From: Vannielia sp.
Lineage (GTDB): Bacteria; Pseudomonadota; Alphaproteobacteria; Rhodobacterales; Rhodobacteraceae
Direction: 5' to 3'
NCBI RefSeq assembly: GCF_029212645.1
Contig: NZ_JARGND010000009.1
Span: forward strand, 17,247 to 81,246
Length of the DNA: 64,000 bases
Both the position numbers and the translations under genes were made by a program. Position 1 is the stretch's first letter. Every line of letters begins with the position of its first letter. Positions 26,513 to 35,492 of the stretch are shown in pieces. Below the pieces are notes generated by a model, which worked only from the letters and a program-made list of their open reading frames with translations, searched no databases and had not been told where the DNA came from.

Positions 26513-27243
26513 TTCTTTCGTCCTACGCGGGGGATATTGGTGGGGGATATCCCTTTGATTTCATAATGCGTTTCCGGGTGAGGTGGATGGCCCTCGGTGC
26601 GTTTCCACCATTTTGAAGCGCCTTCTTTCAGCCACCACGGCAGGGTGCCGAGGATGCCAACAGCAAAGCCGCCGACATGCGCCCAATAGGCCACGCCCGC
26701 GCTTTCGCTGGCGGTGGACGCGCCGTTCCAGAGCTGGATTCCAAACCACGCCACCAGCACAATCCAGGCCGGGATCGGGCGGACCACGATGAAGAAGAAC
26801 ACATCAACCCTGGCGCGCGGGTAGAGCAGCAGGTAGCCCCCCATCACCCCGGCAATCGCGCCTGAGGCCCCAACCAGCGGCACCCCGCTGTTCGGATTGG
26901 TCCAGACGTGCAGCAGCGTGGCCGCGACACCGCTGGCGAGGTAGAAGAGCAGGTAGGGAATATGCCCCATCTCATCTTCCATATTGTCGCCGAACACCCA
27001 CAAAAACAGCATGTTACCTGTAAGGTGCATGAAGCTGCCATGGAGGAAAAGCGAGGTGATATAATCGCTCGGATCGGCATAGGCGGGGACCACGCCCCAC
27101 TCGCGATAGAAAAACCCCAGCCGGATATCGTTGACCGAAATCGGCAGGGTGATCAGCAGGAAGACGCCCACATTTATCACCACCAAAGCGAGGGTGATGT
27201 AGGGGATCCGGCGGGAGGGGTTGTGGTCACGGATTGGGAACAT
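26509..27243 (-). CDS. Rhomboid family intramembrane serine protease
   Basis: A 244-residue inner-membrane protein with about six hydrophobic segments, starting MFPIRDHNPSRRIPYITLAL. Catalytic features are GASGAIAGVMGG (Ser) and YWAHVGGFAVG (His), and HLTGNMLFLWVFG supplies the HxxxN motif. It should cleave transmembrane helices; substrates are unknown. The cytoplasmic tail is basic. It is the first gene of a two-gene unit with the overlapping GFA gene. The ATG at 27243 was chosen over an upstream open extension lacking hydrophobic or family character. Confidence 0.92.
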   Translation of the reverse strand: MFPIRDHNPSRRIPYITLALVVINVGVFLLITLPISVNDIRLGFFYREWGVVPAYADPSDYITSLFLHGSFMHLTGNMLFLWVFGDNMEDEMGHIPYLLFYLASGVAATLLHVWTNPNSGVPLVGASGAIAGVMGGYLLLYPRARVDVFFFIVVRPIPAWIVLVAWFGIQLWNGASTASESAGVAYWAHVGGFAVGILGTLPWWLKEGASKWWKRTEGHPPHPETHYEIKGISPTNIPRVGRKK

Positions 27244-27339
27244 GGCGCAGGGTTGCCTGTGAGGGGCAGGATGGTCAAGCCGCGGTTCACATTTGCGGGA
27301 GGGGGTGGCCGGGGTTGGGAGTTGCGAGGAGGTTGAGAC

Positions 27340-27552
27340 ATGTGGGTTTTGGCTCAAATAGTCCCGACATCCGGTCCTTTTTTGGGGGCCATGATGGCGG
27401 CAGAGGAGACGTGCAAGTATCTGTTAAGTGATGATGATTTGAAAAGATCAGCGGTTCTGGAGACTTTAGACAATGAGATTTGGAAAAGGGCCTCGGTGGC
27501 GCGGACGCGGGTGCTATTGGATTTGGGAATGGAGCGGCGCGATGGCGTGTGA
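27340..27552 (+). CDS. Small hypothetical protein, doubtful
   Basis: A 70-residue frame; a shorter version starting at an internal ATG (MMAAEETCKYLLSDDD) is also possible. The sequence is soluble and mildly helical, with no motif I recognise. Composition is less GC-biased than most chance frames here, which is the main reason to list it. It is divergent from the rhomboid gene. It may be a real small gene or a relic. Confidence 0.25.
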   Translation: MWVLAQIVPTSGPFLGAMMAAEETCKYLLSDDDLKRSAVLETLDNEIWKRASVARTRVLLDLGMERRDGV

Positions 27553-28053
27553 TGCGCTTATTACCTATTGCCCAAGCTGCGCCGTTGGGGAGACCAGTGC
27601 GCCTTCGTTCGCTCCGCGCCGCATGATTGCTCATTAAATATCAATGAGTTGGGTGAGGAGACGGCCAAAGAGTCCGTGCATTTTGCCGCTCAGGCGGGCC
27701 GCGCGTTGGCGTTGATTGGCTGGATCGCAAGCTCGAAGCCCGCGTGCAACTTGAGGGCGCGCGCACGCTCAACCCGTGGCTCCCGAGGCGCGGGTGGATG
27801 CCGATGTTGGGCGGTGAGCGCCTCTAAGGGCGCTGCGGTAGGGTTTGGCGGTTAACCCTTAAAAGCAACGGGACACACCCGATGCACAAGCGATGCACAT
27901 CCCATGCAGATGCGCTTTTGGGCGGACGCCGTTAAACAATACGCCGTGCGCCCGGTTTACCGACGGTTCAGCCCATGAAACGGCCAGCCGCATGATGTGA
28001 GGGATTGAACATCGGTGCGGCGGGCGGGTAGAGCGTGTATGGCAGCGCCAGAT
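27553..28053. other. Gene-free stretch before tRNA-Leu
   Basis: Five hundred bases without a supportable gene. The one structured element is the 11-bp array at 27870-27913, about 140 bases before the tRNA. Short frames here are interrupted and not family-like. Confidence 0.45.
27870..27913 (+). repeat. Tandem 11-bp array (GATGCACAAGC type), copy 2
   Basis: Four adjoining 11-base units are visible: GGGACACACCC, GATGCACAAGC, GATGCACATCC and CATGCAGATGC. Unit order, including a degenerate first unit and a unit starting with C, parallels the array at 16936-16979. It lies upstream of tRNA-Leu. Confidence 0.6.
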
Positions 28054-28140
28054 GCGGGCGTGATGGAATGGTAGACATACCAGACTTAAAATCTGAGGGG
28101 GCGTAGCCCCGTGTGGGTTCGAGTCCCACCGCCCGCACCA
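28054..28140 (+). tRNA. tRNA-Leu (anticodon UAA)
   Basis: An 87-base cloverleaf can be drawn: acceptor GCGGGCG pairs with CGCCCGC, the anticodon loop is CTTAAAA (anticodon TAA), there is a long class II variable arm, and the T loop is GGTTCGAGTCC. The terminal CCA is encoded. The antisense strand reads without a stop into the recombinase remnant that starts right at the 3' end, so this gene looks like an integration target. Confidence 0.95.
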
Positions 28141-28790
28141 TCTGACTTTCGGATGTGGACAGAAACTGTAAGGCCTTGATCGGTAAGGTGGTTTCTGCGG
28201 TTCGAAGTCCGGTTTCGCGCGATACGTTCAGAGGCGCTGCAAAGGCCAGCCGTAGCACGGTTCTCTTGAGCTCGTAGGAACCCTTTTTCCAGATTCTCCA
28301 AGGGCTTGCGAGAAACGTCATGGAAAGTTCGAACATCTTGTCGAAGTTTCCCTCCGGAATGCTCCTACAAGCCATTTTCTCCTTCAAAAAGGCGGTTTCA
28401 GAGTGCAATTCCGCGATCCTCGTTTCGTAGGCTTTAGCGGTCTCGTCATTTTGAGTTCGAGCAGCCCGGTCGATCAACGAACTGACCTCGGTGTCAATTT
28501 GCCGTAGCCGGGTGCTATGCCGCGAAGGTTCTTCTTTGGAGTTCGAACGATAACGATCCCATGCATCGCGAAACATCAACCCAGCAAGTTCGAACGTCTT
28601 GGCCGTTGGCGTGAGACCCTTCAAGACGTGCTCGAACTCAGTCTCCAGCTTGTCCCGTGCGATGGATTTGCCCCGCTGACTGCAGCCTTTGTGGTGGCAA
28701 AGGTAGTAAGGATATCGCTTCCCTGTTCCGCTTTTGACCAACAGGAGGTCAGACTATACCCCCATTCACAGCACGTCAGAAACCCGATGA
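28141..28790 (-). pseudogene. Serine recombinase (resolvase/large serine integrase) C-terminal remnant
   Basis: The minus strand encodes a recombinase zinc-ribbon region split between two frames. One contains GFLTCCEWGYSLTSCWSK (about 28790-28735). After a frameshift the other continues SGTGKRYPYYLCHHKGC, then GKSIARDKLETEFEHVLKGL and a coiled segment. The catalytic N-terminal domain is absent, and upstream sequence has stops. The second frame runs with no stop into the antisense of tRNA-Leu. GC is below the local average. This is probably the decayed integrase of an element inserted at the tRNA 3' end. Confidence 0.65.
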
Positions 28791-29354
28791 GCCAGACCCT
28801 CTCTTAGATCGGGCAGCCATCTGTCCCAAATACCCTGACGACGGACATGGTGGGGAAAGTGCTCCGTTCAGCCATCGCGCTCGCCGCGACAATGATCTTT
28901 TGGATATGAGTCAAGAGCCTAGCCCTGCCCCTCCAATCCATCATGGGGACGATGGAAAGCTTAGCACGTTGGTCCATTTGCATCTTTAGACCATTCCAAC
29001 CGTTGCGGTGCAAAGCTGCTGAGCAGGAGTACGCCCCAGCATTCCCGAATTTGCGCCATTTTCGACGCCCTATTGCACGCGATAAGACCCGTAAAAGCAG
29101 GCAACCCGCCAGCAGAAGGGACCGCGAAGCAACTGCTCCTTTTCACGCGGACGGCCACGGCACGACCTTCGCTGCGCCCCACTGCAACGCGTGGCTGCTG
29201 CTCCAGCGTATGGCCACAGCCCCGCAAATTTAGACAGTGATCTCGGTGAGATTTTTCGGCCGTGGGTAGTTTCCCGAAAAGATCGGGCGACTTTTTTCTC
29301 GCATGTTAAAGTTTTTCGCCGTATCTTACGCAAATACCTTGAGGGAGGAAAAAA
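28791..29354. other. Gene-free stretch, probably decayed element
   Basis: About 560 bases between the recombinase remnant and the LacI-type gene. Short frames on both strands (for example around 28804-29013, minus) carry no recognisable domain. An AT-rich promoter-like segment precedes 29355, including a GGGAGG ribosome site at about 29343-29348. Confidence 0.4.
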
Positions 29355-30416
29355 GTGATGGGTGCAGATAAGGATCGCGACCAAAAGCGGCGCATTGATA
29401 CCATGGAAGAACTGGCGGTGGCGATAGGCGTTTCACGCCCAACGCTGTCACGCTACTTTCAGGACCCTGAACGCGTGAGCCGCACCTCACGAGAGCGAAT
29501 TGCGCAGGGGTTGGAGCGGGTTGAATATGTGCCGAACTTCTTCGCCACCCGCCTGAACCGCAAGTCGACAGGGATTATCGGGGTGGTCATTCCGTACCTC
29601 AATGACCTGTTCTTTACCAAGCTTCTGGAGGCGATCGAACGCGCGGCAATGGCCGAGGGTTACACGGTGATCACCCAGTGCTCCCACTCCGACCCGCTCA
29701 TCGAAGCACGGGCGGCGGAGACCTTCATGTCGATGAGCGTGGACGGCGCATTGGTTGCCCCCCTTGGCAACCAGAGCGATATGAAAGCCCATGAGCGGCT
29801 GCGTTCGCGGCTTCCCTGTGTGCTTGTGGACTCACGCCCGAAAAGCATGCCAAACGTAGATTTTGTTGGCTCAAATCACGTTCAGAGCACCGGCCTTGCA
29901 ACCGAGTATCTATGCCGCGTGGGCACGCCTCCGATTTTTCTGGCTATGCCGCGCGTCAACTTTAACGCGATGGAACGTGAGCTTGCTTATATCGCGAAGA
30001 TGGAAGAGCTGGGGCATGAGCCACATATCATCGGCACCGAGGTGCTCAATGACGATGGGCTGTTTGAAGCGCATGGCCGGGCGGTGCTGGACCGGGAGTT
30101 TGCGGCGGGCCGCCTGCTTGAAAGCTCGGTGCTTTGCGCCAACGACCGCGTGGCCATCGGCGCGCTGCGCGCGGCGGCCTCGCACGGGCTGGAGCCGGGC
30201 GCCAAACGCCAGGGCGGATTGCGAATCATGGGGCATGACGATTACCCGCTTTGCCCCTTCGCGGTGCCCAGCCTGACCACCGTTGCGCAGGATGTGGAGG
30301 CCATCGGGCGCGCCTCGGTCTCGCGCTTAGTGAAAACGATACAAGCGCAAAAAAATCAGGATGAACAGATTGTTAAGCTCTTTGACGGCGAGCTGAAAGT
30401 GCGGGACTCTGCCTGA
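29355..30416 (+). CDS. LacI-family transcriptional regulator of the polyol operon
   Basis: A 353-residue repressor. The N-terminal HTH reads MEELAVAIGVSRPTLSRYF, followed by a hinge (VEYVPNFFATRLNRKSTG) and a periplasmic-binding-protein-like effector domain (IIGVVIPYLNDLFFTKLLEA, ANDRVAIGALRAA, GHDDYPLCPF). GTG at 29355 and ATG at 29358 both suit the upstream GGAGG; the GTG is listed. The gene precedes smoE by 104 bases in the same direction, so it most likely controls the sorbitol/mannitol genes. The inducer is unknown. Confidence 0.88.
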   Translation: MMGADKDRDQKRRIDTMEELAVAIGVSRPTLSRYFQDPERVSRTSRERIAQGLERVEYVPNFFATRLNRKSTGIIGVVIPYLNDLFFTKLLEAIERAAMAEGYTVITQCSHSDPLIEARAAETFMSMSVDGALVAPLGNQSDMKAHERLRSRLPCVLVDSRPKSMPNVDFVGSNHVQSTGLATEYLCRVGTPPIFLAMPRVNFNAMERELAYIAKMEELGHEPHIIGTEVLNDDGLFEAHGRAVLDREFAAGRLLESSVLCANDRVAIGALRAAASHGLEPGAKRQGGLRIMGHDDYPLCPFAVPSLTTVAQDVEAIGRASVSRLVKTIQAQKNQDEQIVKLFDGELKVRDSA

Positions 30417-30464
30417 AATATTAGCTTTTCCATGCGTAAGCCATGCGCCCAACGCAATTCGGGA

Positions 30465-30494
30465 TTGACGGGTGCACAGTGCAGGGGGTATTAC
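30465..30494 (+). promoter_or_regulatory. Candidate promoter of the smo operon
   Basis: TTGACG (30465-30470) and TATTAC (30489-30494) are separated by 18 bases, about 30 bases before the smoE start at 30521. The spacer contains the dyad-like GTGCACAGTGCA, a possible operator half for the neighbouring LacI-type repressor. Confidence 0.45.
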
Positions 30495-30520
30495 TGAACG
30501 CATGTAAAAGGGAGGACATC

Positions 30521-31840
30521 ATGTCTATCAAACGATCACTTCTGGCTTCCGCCGTTGGCCTTGGCCTCACTGCTGGCATCGCATCGGCTGAGGGCCACGC
30601 CACGACCATCACCATCGCGACCGTGAACAACGGCGACATGGTGCGCATGCAGGGGCTGACCGACGACTTCAACGCCAAGCACCCCGACATCACCGTTGAG
30701 TGGGTTACTCTGGAAGAGAACGTTCTGCGCCAGAACGTCACCACCGACATCTCCACCGGCGGCGGCGCATATGACGTGATGACCATTGGCACCTACGAGG
30801 TTCCGATCTGGGGCAACAACGGTTGGCTCGTGTCGCTGAACGAAGGCATGGCCGACGACTGGAACGCCGATGACCTGCTGCCCGCCATCGCTGGCGGCCT
30901 CACCATCGACGGCGAGCTTTACGCGGCACCCTTCTACGGTGAATCCTCGATGGTGATGTATCGCACCGACCTGATGGAAAAAGCGGGCCTTGAAATGCCG
31001 GACGCCCCCACCTGGGACTTTATCCGCGAAGCGGCCGCCGCCATGACCGACCGTGAAAACGAGATCAACGGCATCTGCGCACGCGGCAAGGCGGGCTGGG
31101 GCGAGAACATGGCCTTCCTGACGGCGATGTCCAACTCGTTTGGCGCGCGCTGGTTTGACGAAGACTGGGCCCCGCAGTTTGACACGGAAGCCTGGGCCAA
31201 CACGCTCAACTTTTATCTCGACATGATGAACGAGTCTGGCCCGAACGGCGCGGCCAACAACGGCTTTAACGAGAACCTGACACTGTTCCAACAGGGCAAG
31301 TGCGGCATGTGGATCGACGCCACCGTTGCAGCATCCTTCGTGACCGGTGCAGACTCCACCGTGGCTGACAAGGTTGGCTTTGCACTGGCCCCCGACACCG
31401 GCCTTGGCAAGCGTGGCAACTGGCTCTGGGCATGGTCGCTGGCCATCCCAACATCGTCCGAAAAGCAGGACGCCGCAAAAACCTTCATCAGCTGGGCCAC
31501 AAGCCAGGCCTATGCCGAGTTGGTTGCAGGCAAAGAGGGCTGGGCAAGTGTTCCTCCCGGAACCCGCACCTCGCTTTACGAGAACCAGAACTACCTGGAC
31601 GCCGCACCCTTCGCGAAGATGACGCTGGACAGCATCAACTCCGCTGACCCGACCAACCCAACGGTTGATCCGGTTCCCTATACCGGCGTTCAGTTTGTTG
31701 CGATCCCCGAGTTTGCCGGTATCGCGAACCAGGTTGGCCAGCAGTTCTCCAACGCTCTGGCGGGCAACCAATCTGCCGAAGAAGCCCTTGCTGCGGCGCA
31801 AGAGCTGACCCTCGAAGAAATGGAAGCCGCAGGCTACTGA
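30521..31840 (+). CDS. smoE: Polyol (sorbitol/mannitol) ABC transporter substrate-binding protein
   Basis: A 439-residue periplasmic binding protein of the extracellular family 1 type. A signal peptide (LLASAVGLGLTAGIASAEG) is followed by TITIATVNNGDMVRMQGL, AYDVMTIGTYEVP and FYGESSMVMYRTDL, closely resembling SmoE of Rhodobacter. The ATG follows GGGAGG. It leads an operon with two permeases, an ATPase, a sorbitol dehydrogenase and a mannitol dehydrogenase, which supports polyol capture. A strong hairpin after the gene may keep its message more abundant than the distal genes. Confidence 0.9.
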   Translation: MSIKRSLLASAVGLGLTAGIASAEGHATTITIATVNNGDMVRMQGLTDDFNAKHPDITVEWVTLEENVLRQNVTTDISTGGGAYDVMTIGTYEVPIWGNNGWLVSLNEGMADDWNADDLLPAIAGGLTIDGELYAAPFYGESSMVMYRTDLMEKAGLEMPDAPTWDFIREAAAAMTDRENEINGICARGKAGWGENMAFLTAMSNSFGARWFDEDWAPQFDTEAWANTLNFYLDMMNESGPNGAANNGFNENLTLFQQGKCGMWIDATVAASFVTGADSTVADKVGFALAPDTGLGKRGNWLWAWSLAIPTSSEKQDAAKTFISWATSQAYAELVAGKEGWASVPPGTRTSLYENQNYLDAAPFAKMTLDSINSADPTNPTVDPVPYTGVQFVAIPEFAGIANQVGQQFSNALAGNQSAEEALAAAQELTLEEMEAAGY

Positions 31841-31857
31841 TCAGCCCGGCACTCCCC

Positions 31858-31886
31858 GCAAGCGGCGCGCTTCCCGCGCCGCTTGC
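31858..31886 (+). promoter_or_regulatory. Intra-operon stem-loop after smoE
   Basis: A perfect 12-bp stem GCAAGCGGCGCG / CGCGCCGCTTGC with a 5-base loop, 18 bases after the smoE stop and without a T run. Such hairpins between a binding-protein gene and its permeases usually protect the upstream mRNA or partly terminate transcription. Confidence 0.65.
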
Positions 31887-32005
31887 ACCACCGCCCCTCA
31901 AGAGATCTGCCAGGATTTTCGACCGGAGTTTTCGAAAACCGTGCTAGGGTTTTGGTAAGCCTCGGCCTCATCTTTGGCCTTAACCTTCAAGTCAGGAGCG
32001 TTGTT

Positions 32006-32872
32006 ATGGCGACAGCACACTCAAAATCCGCTGCCAGAATCATGATCGCACCGGCTGTCATTGCCCTGCTGGTCTGGATGCTGGTCCCGCTTTGCATGAC
32101 GCTGTATTTCTCCTTTGCGGACTACAGGCCAATGCGCGGCGTGTTCGATGCGTGGATCGGTTTTGGCAACTATGCCTCTTTCCTCACATCCTCTTCGTTC
32201 ATGAGTTCGTTGATCACCACGTTCTGGATGGTTGGCGGGATCCTGTCGATCACCATCGTGGGCGGGGTGCTGATGGCGCTGCTGCTGGACAAGCCGATGT
32301 TTGGCCAAGGGGTTGTGCGTATCCTGGTGATTGCGCCGTTCTTCGTGATGCCAACAGTGTCGGCGCTGGTGTGGAAGAACATGTTCTTCAACGTTGATAA
32401 CGGCCTTTTCTCTTACCTTTACAAGTTCTTGGGGATGCAGCCTTTTGACTTTCTCAGTCAGGCCCCGCTGTTCTCGATCGTGATCATTGTGGCCTGGCAA
32501 TGGCTGCCCTTCGCCACGCTGATCCTGCTCACCTCGGTGCAGTCGCTCGACAGTGAGCAGCTTGAAGCCGCCGAGATTGATGGCGCCCCTGCCCTTTCGC
32601 GGTTCCGTTTCATCATCCTGCCGCACCTGAGCCGGGCAATCACCGTTGTGATCCTGATCCAGACGATCTTTTTGCTGTCGATCTTCGCTGAAATCTTTGT
32701 CACCACCAACGGCGCTTTCGGCACCCGCACCCTGACCTACCTTGTTTACCAGCGTGTGCTGGAAAGCCAGAACATCGGTCTGGGCTCCGCTGGCGGTATC
32801 GTTGCTGTCATCCTTGCCAACATCGTCGCGATCTTCCTGATGCGGATCGTCGGCAAGAACCTCGACAACTAA
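32006..32872 (+). CDS. smoF: Polyol ABC transporter permease 1
   Basis: A 288-residue inner-membrane protein with six predicted spans. It carries the ABC permease EAA loop (EAAEIDGAPALSRFRFIILPHL) that contacts the ATPase. It is of MalF/UgpA type and forms a heterodimer with the next gene product. The ATG at 32006 follows CAGGAG. The 165-base gap to smoE contains the stem-loop; the next permease follows after 15 bases. Confidence 0.9.
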   Translation: MATAHSKSAARIMIAPAVIALLVWMLVPLCMTLYFSFADYRPMRGVFDAWIGFGNYASFLTSSSFMSSLITTFWMVGGILSITIVGGVLMALLLDKPMFGQGVVRILVIAPFFVMPTVSALVWKNMFFNVDNGLFSYLYKFLGMQPFDFLSQAPLFSIVIIVAWQWLPFATLILLTSVQSLDSEQLEAAEIDGAPALSRFRFIILPHLSRAITVVILIQTIFLLSIFAEIFVTTNGAFGTRTLTYLVYQRVLESQNIGLGSAGGIVAVILANIVAIFLMRIVGKNLDN

Positions 32873-32887
32873 GGGGGAGGAAAACCT

Positions 32888-33718
32888 ATGGCCCGTGCTG
32901 TAACAACCCAGAAAAAGATCATGTGGACCGCCCTCGCCTGGGCATTCGGCCTGCTCATGTTCTTTCCGATCCTGTGGACGTTTCTGACGTCTTTCAAAAC
33001 CGAAGCCGCGGCGATTGCCGATCCGCCGGTGTGGTTCCTGTTTGACTGGACGACCGAGAATTACGCCGCCGTTCAGCAACGCTCGAACTATCCGTTGGCG
33101 CTGATGAACTCGATCATCATCGCGGTCGGCTCGACCATTCTCGGCATCCTGCTTGCCGTTCCCGCCGCCTGGGCCATGGCCTTTGTGCCCGGCAAGAGAA
33201 CCAAGGACGTGCTGTTGTGGATGCTCTCCACCAAGATGCTGCCTGCGGTTGGGGTGCTTTATCCGCTGGTGCTTCTGGCCAAGTGGCTGGGCGTGATGGA
33301 CAGCCGCATTTTGCTGATCGTGGTCTTGATGCTGATCAACCTACCGATCATCGTCTGGATGCTTTACACTTATTTCCGCGAAATTCCGGGCGAAATCCTT
33401 GAAGCCTCGCGGATGGATGGGGCCAGCCTGAAATCGGAGATCCTTTATGTGCTCACGCCGATGGCGGTGCCGGGGATTGCCTCAACCGTGCTGCTCAACA
33501 TCATCCTGGCCTGGAACGAGGCGTTCTGGACCATCCTGCTGACCACCGTGGATGCGGCGCCGTTGACGAAGTTCATCGCCGGTTTCTCCGCCCCGGAGGG
33601 TTTGTTTTACGCAAAGCTATCGGCCGCTTCGATGCTGGCTATCGCGCCAATCCTGATCATGGGTTGGTTCTCACAGAAACAGCTCGTTCGGGGCCTCACA
33701 TTCGGAGCGGTTAAATAA
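32888..33718 (+). CDS. smoG: Polyol ABC transporter permease 2
   Basis: A 276-residue MalG-type inner-membrane permease with about six spans. The EAA loop reads [21 protein letters not shown]. The GGGGAGGAAAACCT leader gives a strong ribosome site. Its stop codon overlaps the start of the ATPase gene (TAATG), indicating coupled translation of the transporter core. Confidence 0.9.
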   Translation: MARAVTTQKKIMWTALAWAFGLLMFFPILWTFLTSFKTEAAAIADPPVWFLFDWTTENYAAVQQRSNYPLALMNSIIIAVGSTILGILLAVPAAWAMAFVPGKRTKDVLLWMLSTKMLPAVGVLYPLVLLAKWLGVMDSRILLIVVLMLINLPIIVWMLYTYFREIPGEILEASRMDGASLKSEILYVLTPMAVPGIASTVLLNIILAWNEAFWTILLTTVDAAPLTKFIAGFSAPEGLFYAKLSAASMLAIAPILIMGWFSQKQLVRGLTFGAVK

Positions 33719-34722
33719 TGGGTAACATTAACCTCAAGCAAGTCACCAAAAGCTTTGGCGATGTCCAAGTCATTCCGCCGCTCGATCTTGAGATCAATGA
33801 AGGAGAGTTCGTGGTGTTTGTTGGCCCGTCGGGCTGCGGCAAATCTACCCTGCTGCGCCTGATTGCGGGGCTGGAAGACACGACTTCCGGCCATATCCAG
33901 ATTGACGGCACCGATGCAACCTCGCTGCCACCGGCCAAACGCGGCCTTGCGATGGTGTTCCAGTCTTACGCGCTTTACCCGCATATGACGGTGCGCAAGA
34001 ACATCGCCTTCCCGATGAAGATGGCGGGGCTGGATCAGGCGACCCAGGATGCCAAGATCGAGGCCGCCGCCAAGGCGCTGAACCTGACCGACTACCTCGA
34101 TCGCCGCCCCGGCCAGCTTTCGGGCGGGCAGCGCCAGCGGGTTGCGATTGGCCGGGCCATTGTGCGCGAGCCTGCGGCCTTCCTCTTTGACGAGCCGCTC
34201 TCGAACCTTGATGCCGCCCTGCGGGTTGGCATGCGCCTTGAAATCAGCGAGCTGCATGAAAAGCTCAAGACAACCATGATCTACGTGACCCACGATCAGG
34301 TGGAAGCGATGACCATGGCCGACAAGATCGTGGTGCTGCAAGCCGGGGTGATCGAGCAGGTTGGCTCACCGCTTGAGCTTTATCACGAGCCGCGCAACAA
34401 GTTCGTGGCAGGCTTCATCGGCTCGCCCAAGATGAACCAGATCGACGGCCCCGAGGCGCAAAAGCACGGCGCGACAACCATTGGCATTCGCCCCGAGCAT
34501 ATGACGGTGTCCAAGACCGAAGGCCTGTGGAAGGGCACCGTGGGCGTGGCCGAGCATCTTGGCTCCGATACCTTCATCCACGTCCATGAGACGGGCCTGA
34601 TGGACATGATGACCGTGCGCATCACCGGTGACATTGAAGCCCGCCACGGCGACACGATCTACCTGTCGCCCCAGATGGACCAGCTGCACCGTTTCGATGC
34701 GCAAGGCCTGCGCATCGCATGA
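33718..34722 (+). CDS. smoK: Polyol ABC transporter ATP-binding protein
   Basis: A 334-residue MalK/UgpC-type ATPase. Motifs are Walker [11 protein letters not shown]-loop [13 protein letters not shown], signature [16 protein letters not shown], Walker [13 protein letters not shown] and H-loop [13 protein letters not shown]. The C-terminal TOBE/regulatory domain ([11 protein letters not shown]) is present. It powers import with SmoF and SmoG and overlaps the next gene by 4 bases (ATGA). Confidence 0.93.
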   Translation: MGNINLKQVTKSFGDVQVIPPLDLEINEGEFVVFVGPSGCGKSTLLRLIAGLEDTTSGHIQIDGTDATSLPPAKRGLAMVFQSYALYPHMTVRKNIAFPMKMAGLDQATQDAKIEAAAKALNLTDYLDRRPGQLSGGQRQRVAIGRAIVREPAAFLFDEPLSNLDAALRVGMRLEISELHEKLKTTMIYVTHDQVEAMTMADKIVVLQAGVIEQVGSPLELYHEPRNKFVAGFIGSPKMNQIDGPEAQKHGATTIGIRPEHMTVSKTEGLWKGTVGVAEHLGSDTFIHVHETGLMDMMTVRITGDIEARHGDTIYLSPQMDQLHRFDAQGLRIA

Positions 34723-35492
34723 AACGCCTCAACGGCAAATCGGCCCTGATAACGGGAGCCGCGCGCGGCATAGGGCGCGGCTTTGCAGAGGCCTACATCA
34801 AAGAAGGCGCGACCGTTGCGATTGGCGATATCAACCATGAAGCGGCGGAGCAAACCGCGGCAGAAATTGGCGGGGGCGCTTATGCGGTGCATATGGATGT
34901 CACCGAGCAAGCCAGCATTGACGAGGCGATTTCCAGGGTCGTCGCCCAGGCTGGCAAGCTTGATATCCTGATCAACAACGCGGCCCTCTTTGACGCCGCC
35001 GAAACGGTCGACATTACCCGCGAGGGCTTTGAAAGGCTCTATGCGGTGAATGTGGCTGGCACGCTGTTTACCATGCAGGCGGCGGCAAAACAGATGATCG
35101 CGCAGGGCCACGGCGGCAAGATCATCAACATGGCGTCACAGGCCGGGCGGCGGGGCGAAAGCCTTGTGCTGGTTTACTGCTCAACCAAGGCGGCGGTGAT
35201 CTCGATGACCCAATCCGCCGGGCTGAACCTGATCCAGCATGGCATCAACGTGAATGCGATCGCGCCGGGTGTGGTGGACGGGACGCATTGGGAGCATGTC
35301 GATGCGATGTTTGCCAAGCTTGAGGGCAAGCCGATTGGCCAGAAAAAAGCAGAGGTTGCGGCCTCGGTTCCGGCCGGGCGCTTTGCCGTCCCCGGCGACC
35401 TCACCGGCATGGCGATTTTCCTCGCCTCGCCTGAGTCTGATTACATCCTGTCGCAAACCTACAATGTTGACGGCGGGCAATGGATGAGCTGA
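34719..35492 (+). CDS. smoS: Sorbitol dehydrogenase (short-chain dehydrogenase)
   Basis: A 257-residue NAD-dependent SDR enzyme that should oxidise sorbitol to fructose, as SmoS does in Rhodobacter. It shows the cofactor motif [21 protein letters not shown], the catalytic Ser in [10 protein letters not shown] and YxxxK in [10 protein letters not shown]. It follows smoK with an ATGA overlap and precedes mtlK with a TGATG overlap, so it belongs to one tightly coupled polyol operon. Confidence 0.9.
   Translation: MKRLNGKSALITGAARGIGRGFAEAYIKEGATVAIGDINHEAAEQTAAEIGGGAYAVHMDVTEQASIDEAISRVVAQAGKLDILINNAALFDAAETVDITREGFERLYAVNVAGTLFTMQAAAKQMIAQGHGGKIINMASQAGRRGESLVLVYCSTKAAVISMTQSAGLNLIQHGINVNAIAPGVVDGTHWEHVDAMFAKLEGKPIGQKKAEVAASVPAGRFAVPGDLTGMAIFLASPESDYILSQTYNVDGGQWMS

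Noticed and set aside
28054..28301. Minus-strand frames reading GLEPTRGYAPSDFKSG or GGGTRTHTG-like peptides as a protein
   Set aside because: Those residues are the antisense translation of tRNA-Leu and its flank, a common annotation artefact. Only the recombinase part is homologous to a protein.
30536..31801. A 421-codon minus-strand frame opposite smoE
   Set aside because: smoE is a clear family member in the opposite direction. The antisense product has no recognisable domain.
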